DNA from: Paenibacillus hemerocallicola
GTDB lineage: Bacteria; Bacillota; Bacilli; Paenibacillales; NBRC-103111
Length of the DNA stretch: 38,213 nucleotides
Direction: 5' to 3'
Assembly: GCF_006265175.1 (NCBI RefSeq)
Contig: NZ_VDCQ01000082.1
Location: forward strand, 1 to 38,213
Part shown: one piece after another, positions 1-7,400 of the stretch
Layout: each line of letters begins with the position of its first letter
Numbering within the stretch: the first letter of the stretch is position 1
Program-made: the position numbers and the translations under genes
The notes under the pieces: model-generated
Databases searched by the model: none
Seen by the model: only the letters and a program-made list of their open reading frames with translations
Told to the model about the DNA's origin: nothing

Positions 1-150
1 CTATTCGCCTTTGCGGCGGAAGCGAAAGGATTCCCTTATTCGCCCTTGCAGCGTTAGCGAAAGGAGCTCCGCTATTCCGCCCATGCAGCGTTTGTTGAAT
101 GGACTTCCGCAATTCGCCCCTTGCGGCGGCAGCGATAAGACTTCCGCTAT
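1..150. repeat. Tandem intergenic repeats, ~37-bp period
   Basis: About four degenerate copies of a ~37-bp unit run from the window edge to the stop codon of the first gene. Units begin near 1, 35, 72 and 110. Each holds a TATTCGCC-like core, a TTGCRGCG core and a spacer with GCGAAAGGA or a variant, and units join through TTCCGC. The array extends off the left edge. The TTCCGCTAT core recurs in the palindromes at 15397-15585, so this is probably a dispersed intergenic family. No open frame here looks coding. Confidence 0.6.
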
Positions 151-1424
151 TTCTCATCCGCCATCCGCGTTCCAACCGCGTCGAACAGCTCCGGGTCGGC
201 CCAGCCGTAGCAATAGTACAGCACATCGTCCGCAGCGCTCCGATCGGCTTCATCAATCGCCAGGACCAGCTCGTCCGGCGACAAATTCCACATCTGGATA
301 CCGCTGAAAATGTACGTTCCGGGTTGGGAAAGCGATCTGACCTTGTCGTTCTCGACACCTACGAATTCGATCGGGAAGCCGTGTTGCTTGAACTGCTCGT
401 AGGATATCCGGTAATCCATGCCAAATAGCCGCATAAAGGCCAGGAATGCCTGTTCGCGATCATCCCGCTCGGAGGCGAAATACTCGATCAGTCCTTGGAC
501 GTCCGCACCGCCGCCCAGCTTGTGGTAAGGGAAATGCTTCAATGCCGGCGAATGCTTCGTAAGCCGCGCGTAGTCCTGTCCCAAAATCCAGGCGTAGGAA
601 GGAGGCCACAAATCGAGCCAGCAGACGATGGACGGATTGCGCAGGCGCAGGCTTGCGGTCAGCGATTCGATAAACGACGAGACGCTGTCCTGCTTAAAAC
701 GAATCCAAGCCTGTACGGCAGCCGAATCGGTTATGCGGGCAACGGCCTCGTCGAATTGTTTCTCGCCCAGCATTCGAACGACTCCGTCCAATTCCGCCCT
801 CAAGGGGTCCGGCTCCAGTCCGAGACGAACCATTTTGCTGCGGCACCGATCGCAGAAGCAGCTGAACAAGCCGGCGGGGTTCACTTGCTTGCCCGCCCAG
901 TCCGGAAAGCGGATGCGGTCGAGCAGAAACGTCGTGCAGCCGTATCGCTCGCTTGCGGCCAGCAGCACGTTCGTCCACATTTCCACCACGTCCCGTCCGT
1001 TCGGACAAAGCCAATGCTCGACCGGATTTCCGCGGAAATCGACGACGCCGTTATGGTGCAGATCGCCTTCGAAATGCCCGTTTAACAGATTCACCCAGGG
1101 GACGACCGAATAGGGGGTGCCTTTCGCGGCTTCCAGCAGCAGGCCCAGCGAATCGCGACCGTCCTCGACGGAAGAGTCCGTTGCTTGGTACAGACGGGGA
1201 CACAGCTTCCGGGTGTCCAGACTCAAATGGAACGTGCCCGTTCCTTGCACGACATCATGAACCGGATTATGGGGCAGGATGCCTGCCGGGTAAGGATTTC
1301 TTTCGAATATCGTGTTTGCCTCCGGCAGCAAATACCGGATGCGGCCCATTTTTCCGACGAGCTTCATGATGGCTGCAGGACCTTCGTCCAATATATCGTG
1401 GGGGTGAAGATGAATTCCGCCCAA
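147..1424 (-). CDS. Putative TIM-barrel glycoside hydrolase-like protein
   Basis: A 425-residue protein resembling the hypothetical glycoside-hydrolase-like families related to GH10/GH13 barrels. Visible landmarks are an LCPNGRDVVEMW strand-helix segment (about residues 139-150), an acidic LLDRIRFPDW strand (about 167-176) and a CFCDRC motif (about 189-194). The order LCPN, D-x-IRFP, C-x-C-x2-C is typical of those barrels, with the strand Asp a candidate catalytic residue. There is no signal peptide, so it probably acts in the cytoplasm. The start is TTG at 1424, chosen because GAGAGGAG lies 8 nt upstream; no ATG in frame is as well placed. The stop abuts the repeat array at 1-150. The substrate cannot be told from sequence, and the family call is by motif memory only. 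Confidence 0.6.
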   Translation of the reverse strand: MGGIHLHPHDILDEGPAAIMKLVGKMGRIRYLLPEANTIFERNPYPAGILPHNPVHDVVQGTGTFHLSLDTRKLCPRLYQATDSSVEDGRDSLGLLLEAAKGTPYSVVPWVNLLNGHFEGDLHHNGVVDFRGNPVEHWLCPNGRDVVEMWTNVLLAASERYGCTTFLLDRIRFPDWAGKQVNPAGLFSCFCDRCRSKMVRLGLEPDPLRAELDGVVRMLGEKQFDEAVARITDSAAVQAWIRFKQDSVSSFIESLTASLRLRNPSIVCWLDLWPPSYAWILGQDYARLTKHSPALKHFPYHKLGGGADVQGLIEYFASERDDREQAFLAFMRLFGMDYRISYEQFKQHGFPIEFVGVENDKVRSLSQPGTYIFSGIQMWNLSPDELVLAIDEADRSAADDVLYYCYGWADPELFDAVGTRMADEK

Positions 1425-1717
1425 TCGTTATTCTCCTCTCGCTGGCAATGAGGGAGTAATTCCGCAAGGCAGTCCGGATCTCCTTGTCGCAACTCGGGAG
1501 AAGTAATGAAAGTACCAAAACCGGCAATAACTTTCCATAACATTGGACCGATGATGACGGAAATATAAAATTTTCCAAACGGTCTTGAACGATGGGAACG
1601 CAAGTAGTATGATTTTATTGGAGAACATCATTCTATATTAAAGAACATGACTGCTTGCAATCCATGTTCTACGCCATGATTCCATTCCATGGGAACGTAA
1701 CAAGGGGGCTCTTGACT

Positions 1718-2344
1718 GTGACATTCAGCAAAGGCAATAAAATCGTATTCATCGGTGACAGCATTACGGACAAAGGGAGAAAGACGGACCCGCTCAAGCT
1801 GGGCGGCGGCTACGTCCGCGTGCTGCACGATTATTTCGCGACCGCACGCCCCGAGCTGTCCTTGCACGTCATTAACGAAGGTACCAGCGGCAATCGGGTC
1901 ATCGACCTGCAGAAGCGGTGGAGGCTCGACGTGCTTGACCATAAGCCGGATTGGGTGTCCGTCTCGATCGGCATAAACGACGTGTGGCGCCAGCTCGATT
2001 CCCCGGACGCCGAGCAAGTATACCCGGACCGCTTCGAAGCGGTGTACCGTTCCCTGCTTCAGCTGACGAAGGAGGAGCTTCCGGGCTGCCGGTTCATCCT
2101 GATGCAGCCGACCGCGGTCAAGGAAATTCCCGATTCCACGGGGAATGTCATGCTCAAGCCTTATGTGGAAATCGTCGATCGTCTGGCCGCGGAATTCGAA
2201 GCCGTTCTCGTTCCGACGCATACGGCCTTCCTCGATTTTTTGCAACGGGGCACCGGCAAGCCATTGACGACGGACGGCGTTCATATGACTACGCTCGGCG
2301 ACATGCTGATGGCCACCACATGGCTGAAAGCGGTAGGCGAGTAG
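1718..2344 (+). CDS. SGNH/GDSL-family hydrolase
   Basis: A 208-residue esterase or lipase-like protein of the SGNH superfamily, probably a carbohydrate or acyl esterase. Block I is IGDSIT with the nucleophile Ser15, block III is GIND (about 85-88) and block V is the catalytic D-x-x-H in TDGVHM (about 186-189). The oxyanion Gly of block II is probably in NEGTSGNRV. The GTG at 1718 is preferred because AAGGGGG ends 9 nt upstream. TTG at 1712 is possible but too close to the ribosome site. The length is normal and there is no signal peptide. An intrinsic terminator follows at 2362-2388, so this is a single-gene unit. Confidence 0.85.
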   Translation: MTFSKGNKIVFIGDSITDKGRKTDPLKLGGGYVRVLHDYFATARPELSLHVINEGTSGNRVIDLQKRWRLDVLDHKPDWVSVSIGINDVWRQLDSPDAEQVYPDRFEAVYRSLLQLTKEELPGCRFILMQPTAVKEIPDSTGNVMLKPYVEIVDRLAAEFEAVLVPTHTAFLDFLQRGTGKPLTTDGVHMTTLGDMLMATTWLKAVGE

Positions 2345-2361
2345 TCCGGTTTTCTTTATCG

Positions 2362-2388
2362 GTCGCGACCTTTGTCGCGGCTTTTTTT
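2362..2388 (+). terminator. Intrinsic terminator after the SGNH hydrolase
   Basis: Stem GTCGCGAC (2362-2369) pairs with GTCGCGGC (2374-2381) with one G-U pair across a CTTT loop, followed by seven T. It sits 18 nt after the stop codon. Confidence 0.85.
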
Positions 2389-2418
2389 CAACCGTATAGA
2401 TTTAAAAAGTTTCGGGGT

Positions 2419-2470
2419 CCCCGCAAAGCGCCTGGATAAACATCGGAGCAAAAGCTCCGCCTTGTGGGGT
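2419..2470 (+). other. Nested hairpin in the aminotransferase leader
   Basis: An outer stem CCCCGCAA (2419-2426) with TTGTGGGG (2463-2470) encloses a perfect hairpin CGGAGC-AAAA-GCTCCG (2444-2459). It lies 88 nt upstream of the aminotransferase start and has no T-run, so it is not a simple terminator. It matches no riboswitch class I can name. A regulatory leader is possible but unproven. Confidence 0.35.
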
Positions 2471-2558
2471 TATTTCATGCAGCAGCTTGAACCGGAAACC
2501 GACAACTGCTAATCTGGCTATAGTCCATCAGGGGAAACCAAAACGGGAGGCTATCGGT

Positions 2559-3848
2559 ATGAATGATTGGAAAACGCTGGACACGGACGAGTTGAACGGT
2601 CTGCTGCAGGATCGGCAAGCGATATATGAACGGTACCGGAATCGACGGTTGAGGCTGGACATGTCGAGAGGCAAGCCATGCCCAGAGCAGCTGGAGCTGT
2701 CCATGGGAATGCTCGACGCAGTGGGTTCCGCCCATAGTCCCAAGACGGCGGACGGTACGGATACCCGCAACTACGGCGGGCTGGACGGTATTCCCGAAGC
2801 GAAGGAGCTGTTCGCCCAAATGCTGGAGGTGCAGCCGGACGAGGTCATCGTCGGCGGAAGCTCCAGCCTGACGATGATGCACGATGCGATTGCCAGAGCG
2901 ATGCTGCAGGGCGTGCTCGGCAGCGCCGCTCCGTGGGGAAAGCTTTCCGCGGTCAAGTTTTTGTGTCCGAGTCCCGGCTACGACAGACATTTCGCCATAT
3001 GCGAGCTGTTCGGAATCGAGATGATCGTCGTCGAGATGAAGCACGACGGACCGGATATGGATGCGGTCGAGAAGCTTGTCGGCGAGGATGAGTCGATCAA
3101 AGGGATATGGTGCGTTCCCAAATACAGCAATCCGGACGGGATCACCTATTCGGACGAGGTTGTGGACCGGCTGGCCCGCATGCAGGCGAAGGCGGCGGAT
3201 TTCCGGATTTTCTGGGACAATGCATATGCCGTGCATCATGTAACCGATCATCCGGATCGGTTGAAGCCGATTCTCGAGGCGTGCAAGGCGGCGGGCAATC
3301 CCGACCGCGTCTTCCTGTTCAGCTCCACGTCGAAAATCAGCTTCTCCGGCGCTGGCGTAGCCGCAATGTCCGCAAGCGTCGCGAACCTGAACCAGATCCG
3401 CAAGGCGCTCTCCGTCCAAACGATCGGACCGGACAAAATCAATCAGCTCCGGCACGTCCGCTTCTTTGGCGGCATGGACGGCATAAAGGCGCATATGGAC
3501 AAGCATGCGGCCATCATGAAGCCAAAATTCGATACGGTGCTGAGCCTGCTCGAAACGGAATTGGGCGACAAAGGGATCGCTTCGTGGAACAAGCCGAACG
3601 GAGGATATTTCATTAGCCTGAATACGCTGGACGGCTGCGCCAAGGAAGTGGTCGCGATGGCCGCCGAGGCTGGCGTCACTCTGACCAAGGCAGGGGCGAC
3701 ATACCCGTACGGCCGCGATCCGCGGGATCGCAATATCCGTATTGCGCCGTCGTATCCGACGCTGTCCGAGCTCGGGACGGCAATTGAAATATTGTGCGTG
3801 TGCGTACAGATCGCGGGGGCCAAGAAGCTGTTGTCCGGGAAACAATAG
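2559..3848 (+). CDS. PLP-dependent aminotransferase, PF12897 (aspartate aminotransferase-like) type
   Basis: A 429-residue fold-type I aminotransferase. The N-terminal LDMSRGKPCPEQ signature marks the family once called Aminotran_MocR and now the aspartate-aminotransferase-like PF12897 group. The likely PLP lysine is Lys259 in SSTSKISFSG, the phosphate-binding segment is GGSSSLTMMHD, Asn191 in KYSNPDG probably contacts the cofactor, and the C-terminal arginine in NIRIAPSYP would bind the substrate carboxylate. It should transfer an amino group between an amino acid and 2-oxoglutarate. ATG at 2559 is chosen over in-frame codons upstream because GGGAGG lies 8 nt before it and homology starts there. 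Substrate specificity cannot be read from sequence. Confidence 0.88.
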   Translation: MNDWKTLDTDELNGLLQDRQAIYERYRNRRLRLDMSRGKPCPEQLELSMGMLDAVGSAHSPKTADGTDTRNYGGLDGIPEAKELFAQMLEVQPDEVIVGGSSSLTMMHDAIARAMLQGVLGSAAPWGKLSAVKFLCPSPGYDRHFAICELFGIEMIVVEMKHDGPDMDAVEKLVGEDESIKGIWCVPKYSNPDGITYSDEVVDRLARMQAKAADFRIFWDNAYAVHHVTDHPDRLKPILEACKAAGNPDRVFLFSSTSKISFSGAGVAAMSASVANLNQIRKALSVQTIGPDKINQLRHVRFFGGMDGIKAHMDKHAAIMKPKFDTVLSLLETELGDKGIASWNKPNGGYFISLNTLDGCAKEVVAMAAEAGVTLTKAGATYPYGRDPRDRNIRIAPSYPTLSELGTAIEILCVCVQIAGAKKLLSGKQ

Positions 3849-3922
3849 AGGATATTCCGGACGCGGCTTGTAAGGCCAACGATGCGGGTGCAGGCATGCA
3901 CCCCGAAAGGAGACAACCGGGA

Positions 3923-4357
3923 ATGAATTGGATGATGATGCTGGTCGTGCTGCTGGGCGGGGGCGCTACCGCGGTGCAGGCGGGAGTGAACGGCGCGCTG
4001 GGGCGCAAAGTGGGAACGATTGAAGGGGCGTTTACTTCGTTTTTGATCGGAACGGTCGCGCTGTTTCTTATCATGATGTTTCTAGGCAAGGGCAATGTGC
4101 TCCAAATCGTTTCTTTGCCGAAATGGCAGCTGACCGGCGGCTTGCTCGGGGCGTTGTATGTAATCGGCATGGTGTTCGCCGTGCCGAAAATCGGCGTCGC
4201 CTCGTCCATGGTTGCCGTAATCGCGGGGCAGCTGCTGACGAGCACGATTCTCGACCATTTCGGCGTAATGAGCGGGAAGCCGATCCCGATCGATTGGCAA
4301 AGGGTGCTCGGGATCGTGCTGCTCGCGGCTGCGCTGTTCCTTTTCTACAAAAAGTGA
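3923..4357 (+). CDS. DMT-superfamily small transporter, YdcZ/DUF606 type
   Basis: A 144-residue integral membrane protein, almost entirely hydrophobic, with about five predicted transmembrane segments. It starts with the LGGGATAVQAGVNGALGR stretch typical of the YdcZ (DUF606) family, then TSFLIGTVALFLIMMF, and ends LLAAALFLFYKK. Family members are half-size drug/metabolite transporters that probably act as dimers; the substrate is unknown. ATG at 3923 has AAAGGAG 10 nt upstream. It may be co-transcribed with the aminotransferase 74 nt upstream. Its last 13 nt overlap the 3' end of the convergent Nudix gene, with no terminator between them. Confidence 0.85.
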   Translation: MNWMMMLVVLLGGGATAVQAGVNGALGRKVGTIEGAFTSFLIGTVALFLIMMFLGKGNVLQIVSLPKWQLTGGLLGALYVIGMVFAVPKIGVASSMVAVIAGQLLTSTILDHFGVMSGKPIPIDWQRVLGIVLLAAALFLFYKK

Positions 4358-4971
4358 TGCTTGACCGCATCGAGAATGCGCTTGTAATAAAGCTCCCCAT
4401 GAGGGACAAAATCGCTGCGCCGAAGAAGGCGGTCGACGGGAACGGGTCGGCCGTCTTCTCCCGTTTCCAGACCGCTGGCCGACACGGTGTCCGCCTCGCC
4501 GGCGAATAGCCTCGCTGCCTCGATCGCGTTGATCCGCACGAGGCCGACGACTTCATCGGGCTGAAGCCGGTATTGCCCGAGCGGAAGATCGCATTCGTAC
4601 AGAAACGTATGATAAAACTCGCGGTCGATCAAATCCAAGTAGCGCAGTTCGACGGGGATCGTGCCGATCGGGGTCAGGTCGGCAAAAGCCGCGCGCAGCC
4701 CGAGCTCCTCCTCCAGCTCGCGAACGCCGTCCTCCACCGTTTCTCCCGCGAGCAAATGTCCGGCCGACGTAATGTCGTATTTGCCGGGATGGGTGTCTTT
4801 GTCCGGATGCCGTTTCTGGAACAAAATAAGCGGTTGCCCGTCGGCGTCTCGCGTCACGATCCAGCAGTGGAACGTCTGGTGCCAGTAGCCGTTCGCGTGC
4901 GTATCCCGGCGTGTTGCGGTGCCGATAAGGTTCATATGCTCATCGAAAATGTCGAATAGTTCGTGTTTCAT
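4345..4971 (-). CDS. Nudix hydrolase (isopentenyl-diphosphate isomerase-like subgroup)
   Basis: A 208-residue Nudix-fold protein that should hydrolyse a nucleoside or other diphosphate derivative. It opens with FDIFDEHMNLIGTATRRD and has the HQTFHCWIV strand typical of proteins resembling IPP isomerase. The Nudix box begins at GHLLAGE and ends at RELEEELGL, with the metal-binding REx2EE in place. The spacing between the first Glu and the Arg is six residues rather than the canonical seven. ATG at 4971 is chosen because GGAGG lies 6 nt upstream. A TATAAT box on this strand at 5005-5010 may serve it. It converges on the transporter gene. Confidence 0.85.
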   Translation of the reverse strand: MKHELFDIFDEHMNLIGTATRRDTHANGYWHQTFHCWIVTRDADGQPLILFQKRHPDKDTHPGKYDITSAGHLLAGETVEDGVRELEEELGLRAAFADLTPIGTIPVELRYLDLIDREFYHTFLYECDLPLGQYRLQPDEVVGLVRINAIEAARLFAGEADTVSASGLETGEDGRPVPVDRLLRRSDFVPHGELYYKRILDAVKHHFL

Positions 4972-5265
4972 CGCTACCTCCGTCGTATGTTCGCCTATCC
5001 GCCCATTATAGCACGATAGGGGAGCGTACGCTTGCCGGCTCAAGCGCTGTCGCTCTTGGCCAGACCGCGATACTGGATCGGCACGATCAGCGCCCACATC
5101 GTGTTGACCAAACCGAGCATTTTGACGAGCAGACCATTACGACCGTCGACAGGCTAACCTTTACATCCGGCAGTCAAATGGCGAAAACCGTGATAAGATG
5201 GTTCATGACGAATGGCAGAGGCAGCGGTCTCACGAGAGAAATGGCGGAAGGAGCGGAATACGACG

Positions 5266-5814
5266 ATGAACATGAAACAAACGGGGGACGTCGGGGGAAC
5301 GTCGCCGAACGTCGCCATGATCGCGGCGATGGACCGCAATCGCGTCATCGGCAAAAGCAACGCGATTCCATGGCGGTTACCGGCGGAGCAGCAATATTTC
5401 AAGCGGATTACGATGGGGCATACGGTGCTCACGGGACGTCTGAACTATGAGGCGATGAAGCGGCCGCTTGCGGGAAGAACCAACGTCGTGATGACACGGG
5501 ACCAGGCGTTCGCGGCGGATGGCTGCGAGGTTGTCCGAACGGTCGATGAAGCTCTGGCGCGGTACGCGGGAAATGCGAATTCCCCGCTGTTCGTAATCGG
5601 CGGGGAACAAATATACCGGTTGTTTTTGCCGGTAGCGCACACGCTTTACTTGACCGTTATCGACGAAACGTTCGACGGGGATACGTATTTCCCCGAGCTC
5701 GACCCGGCGGAATGGAACGAAATATCGCGCGAACGCGGGGCTACGGACGAACAGAACAGGCATGCTTACGTATACTATGTGTACCGTCGCACATCGGCGG
5801 GTAGCGGCGAATAA
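5266..5814 (+). CDS. folA: Dihydrofolate reductase
   Basis: A 182-residue enzyme that reduces dihydrofolate to tetrahydrofolate with NADPH. It has the full family layout: VAMIAAMDRNRVIGKSN, IPWRLPAEQQYFKRIT with Glu at the catalytic-acid position, GRTNVVMT, the NADPH-binding FVIGGEQIY and the C-terminal FDGDTYFPELD. The GRLNYEAM segment has Asn where many enzymes have Thr (GRxT). As I recall, the Bacillus anthracis/cereus enzyme shares this variant. The start is ATG at 5266 with AGGAG 12 nt upstream; ATG 5272 is an alternative. No thymidylate synthase gene is adjacent, which is unusual. Confidence 0.92.
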   Translation: MNMKQTGDVGGTSPNVAMIAAMDRNRVIGKSNAIPWRLPAEQQYFKRITMGHTVLTGRLNYEAMKRPLAGRTNVVMTRDQAFAADGCEVVRTVDEALARYAGNANSPLFVIGGEQIYRLFLPVAHTLYLTVIDETFDGDTYFPELDPAEWNEISRERGATDEQNRHAYVYYVYRRTSAGSGE

Positions 5815-5852
5815 TTCGGGCTGTAGTCATGCAACCGGGGGCTGGTTCGGGC

Positions 5853-6494
5853 TTAACGCATCCGGTAACGTACCGACCAGAAGCAGGCGGCGACGCGGAC
5901 TTGCAGCTCTTCGGCATATGGAGTGAGCAGCGCCGTCAATTCGTCGGCGCTGTAATAGTTTTTCAGCACCTCGTGCCGGGAGCCGTCGGAGAGCGTACGG
6001 AGCTTGTACGTGTCTTCATCGCCGTCCTTGCGAAATAGCTCGCCGCCGATTCCTTGTACATACGTATTATCCGCCATGAAGACTACCGCACCGGGGGCGA
6101 GCCTGCGGTGAAAGCCGGTCAAAAATTCGTGGAGCCTCGATCCGGGCACGTGCGAGAGCCAGAAGTTGGCAAGTCCGGCATCGAACGAGCCGGGGATCCG
6201 CTCCAAGGCGTAAGCGTCAGCCTGGATAAAGCGGACCTTCGACGCAGGCAATCCTTTCGCCGAGGCGATGTCGAGCGTCTCCGGAGTCAGGTCCGTCGCC
6301 GTTACGTGTTCGGCCGTTCCTGCCGCGCGCTCGGTCCAATAACCGGTACCGCAGGCGATTTCTAGCACGCGGCGTCCTTGCAGGGCGGCTCCCAAATCCC
6401 GCTCCAGATCGGCCAGTTCTTGACGGCGAACCGGATCGTCCCGGTGATAGACTCTTTCATATTCTTGCGCTCGTTGGCTGTAATAGTGCTGCAT
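5853..6494 (-). CDS. Class I SAM-dependent methyltransferase
   Basis: A 213-residue Rossmann-fold methyltransferase. Motif I is VLEIACGTGYWT (about residue 47 on), the acidic end of strand 2 is TATDLTPETL, and motif II is IQADAYALERI. The post-motif GAVVFMADNTYVQ and the helical YYSADELTALL cap resemble small-molecule methyltransferases of the Methyltransf_11/25 type. The start is ATG at 6494, with GGGAGG 7 nt upstream on this strand. It converges on folA. The substrate is unknown. Confidence 0.8.
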   Translation of the reverse strand: MQHYYSQRAQEYERVYHRDDPVRRQELADLERDLGAALQGRRVLEIACGTGYWTERAAGTAEHVTATDLTPETLDIASAKGLPASKVRFIQADAYALERIPGSFDAGLANFWLSHVPGSRLHEFLTGFHRRLAPGAVVFMADNTYVQGIGGELFRKDGDEDTYKLRTLSDGSRHEVLKNYYSADELTALLTPYAEELQVRVAACFWSVRYRMR

Positions 6495-6646
6495 CGCACA
6501 ACCTCCCTGATCGTTTTTCAAGCTGATCCCGCGGGGGGGAGCGACCCGGAGAAGATTGCGGCGCCGCGCGTACGGCAACGGCGGCAATCCGCGGGCCGTA
6601 GTACAGCATAACGTATCGGAAGGGATTGTCAATGCCCGAATCGGCT

Positions 6647-6793
6647 TCAGGTGCGCTTGGTGCGTCGAATTTCTTCCATTTCCTTGCGCATCTTCTCGCG
6701 GTAGCGCATCTCGATGCGGATCGAGTAAATAAAGCCGATGACGCCGACGATGACGACAACGATGATGATCGGCGTGCTGTAAGTTGGAAGCAC
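6647..6793 (-). CDS. Small single-pass membrane protein
   Basis: A 48-residue protein if begun at GTG 6793: a short extracytoplasmic N-terminus (LPTYSTP), one hydrophobic segment PIIIVVVIVGVIGFIYSI, then a charged cytoplasmic coiled tail (RYREKMRKEMEEIRRTKR). GTG 6793 is preferred because AGGGGGA lies 9 nt upstream. ATG 6832 would add 13 residues, but its GGAAAG abuts the start. It is divergent from the Xre-type regulator across an operator-rich gap, suggesting joint control. No functional family was recognised. Confidence 0.6.
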   Translation of the reverse strand: MLPTYSTPIIIVVVIVGVIGFIYSIRIEMRYREKMRKEMEEIRRTKRT

Positions 6794-6869
6794 GTTAACG
6801 ATTCCCCCTAACTGTTGGGTGATTAAGAACATCTTTCCATAGCATATATTTCAAATTATACACTATCAA

Positions 6870-6906
6870 TTGAATAATCTTCAACTATATATTGAAGAAA
6901 ATTCAA
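6870..6906. promoter_or_regulatory. Paired TTGAA-N5-TTCAA operators and divergent promoters
   Basis: Two copies of TTGAA-N5-TTCAA begin at 6870 and 6892, 22 bp (about two helical turns) apart. They share a central palindrome CTTCAA-N7-TTGAAG (6879-6897). Another TTCAA half site lies at 6850. On the minus strand, TTGAAG (-35), an 18-bp spacer and TATAAT (complement of 6856-6861) point toward the small membrane protein. On the plus strand, TATACT at 6913-6918 is a -10 box for the regulator. Dyads overlapping both promoters suggest autorepression by the adjacent HTH protein (inference). Confidence 0.6.
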
Positions 6907-6941
6907 ATCTCTTATACTGAATGTCAGAGGTGATCCAAATC

Positions 6942-7304
6942 ATGACTTTCGGTGCGAGATTGAGAAGCGCCAGAAACAGCAAGCGACTCACCCAGCATCA
7001 GGTGGCGGATACGCTTGGCCTCAATTTCACGACCATTTCCAAATACGAGAACGACAAATCTCAGCCCGATAACGAGATTCTGCAGAAAATGTCCGTCTTG
7101 TACGACGTGTCGATCGATTGGCTGCTTACGGGTGAGACGGGCGGGTCGGCCGCGGCCGGAGGCCGGGCGAAAATGTACTTCGGCGGACAGGTCGAGGAGC
7201 TGACGGAGGAAGAGGCCGAGCATTTGCGCGACAGCCTGGAAATGTTCCGGCTCCTGAAGGAGAAGCGCGCCAAGTACGATAGCGGCAGAAAACCGGACAA
7301 ATAG
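6942..7304 (+). CDS. Xre-family HTH transcriptional regulator
   Basis: A 120-residue DNA-binding protein. Residues about 1-62 form a Cro/C1-type HTH: FGARLRSARNSKRLTQ, HQVADTLGLNFTTISKYEND, then LYDVSIDWLLTGE, the usual end of this domain. The remaining third is a Gly/Ala linker and a charged helix (EELTEEEAEHLRDSLEMFRLLKEKR). ATG at 6942 is chosen over the ATG at 6921 because AGAGGTGA lies 8 nt before it, and because the -10 at 6913-6918 puts transcription initiation downstream of 6921. It resembles SinR/SlrR-like small repressors in length and layout only. Confidence 0.82.
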   Translation: MTFGARLRSARNSKRLTQHQVADTLGLNFTTISKYENDKSQPDNEILQKMSVLYDVSIDWLLTGETGGSAAAGGRAKMYFGGQVEELTEEEAEHLRDSLEMFRLLKEKRAKYDSGRKPDK

Positions 7305-7400
7305 AGCAAGGCCGAATATCCGTCATACGCAAGAAGCCGCATTCCCGTTGTCGCGAGAGTGCTTTTTGGCGTCCGCTCCGTCAGAGACGGCCCGAACGGC

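Noticed and set aside
1364-1603. A 79-codon minus-strand frame overlapping the start of the glycosidase-like gene
   Set aside because: No good ribosome site and no recognisable motif. The TTG start at 1424 with GAGAGGAG explains the region better.
2419-2470. A c-di-GMP-I (GEMM) riboswitch
   Set aside because: A GCAAAGC-like string is present, but the first GEMM hairpin, the tetraloop receptor pattern and the second stem are missing.
5041-5150. A minus-strand frame reading LLVKMLGLVNTMWALIVPIQ before a stop
   Set aside because: About 30 codons after a stop, without start or ribosome site. It may be a membrane-protein remnant, but cannot be tied to a family.
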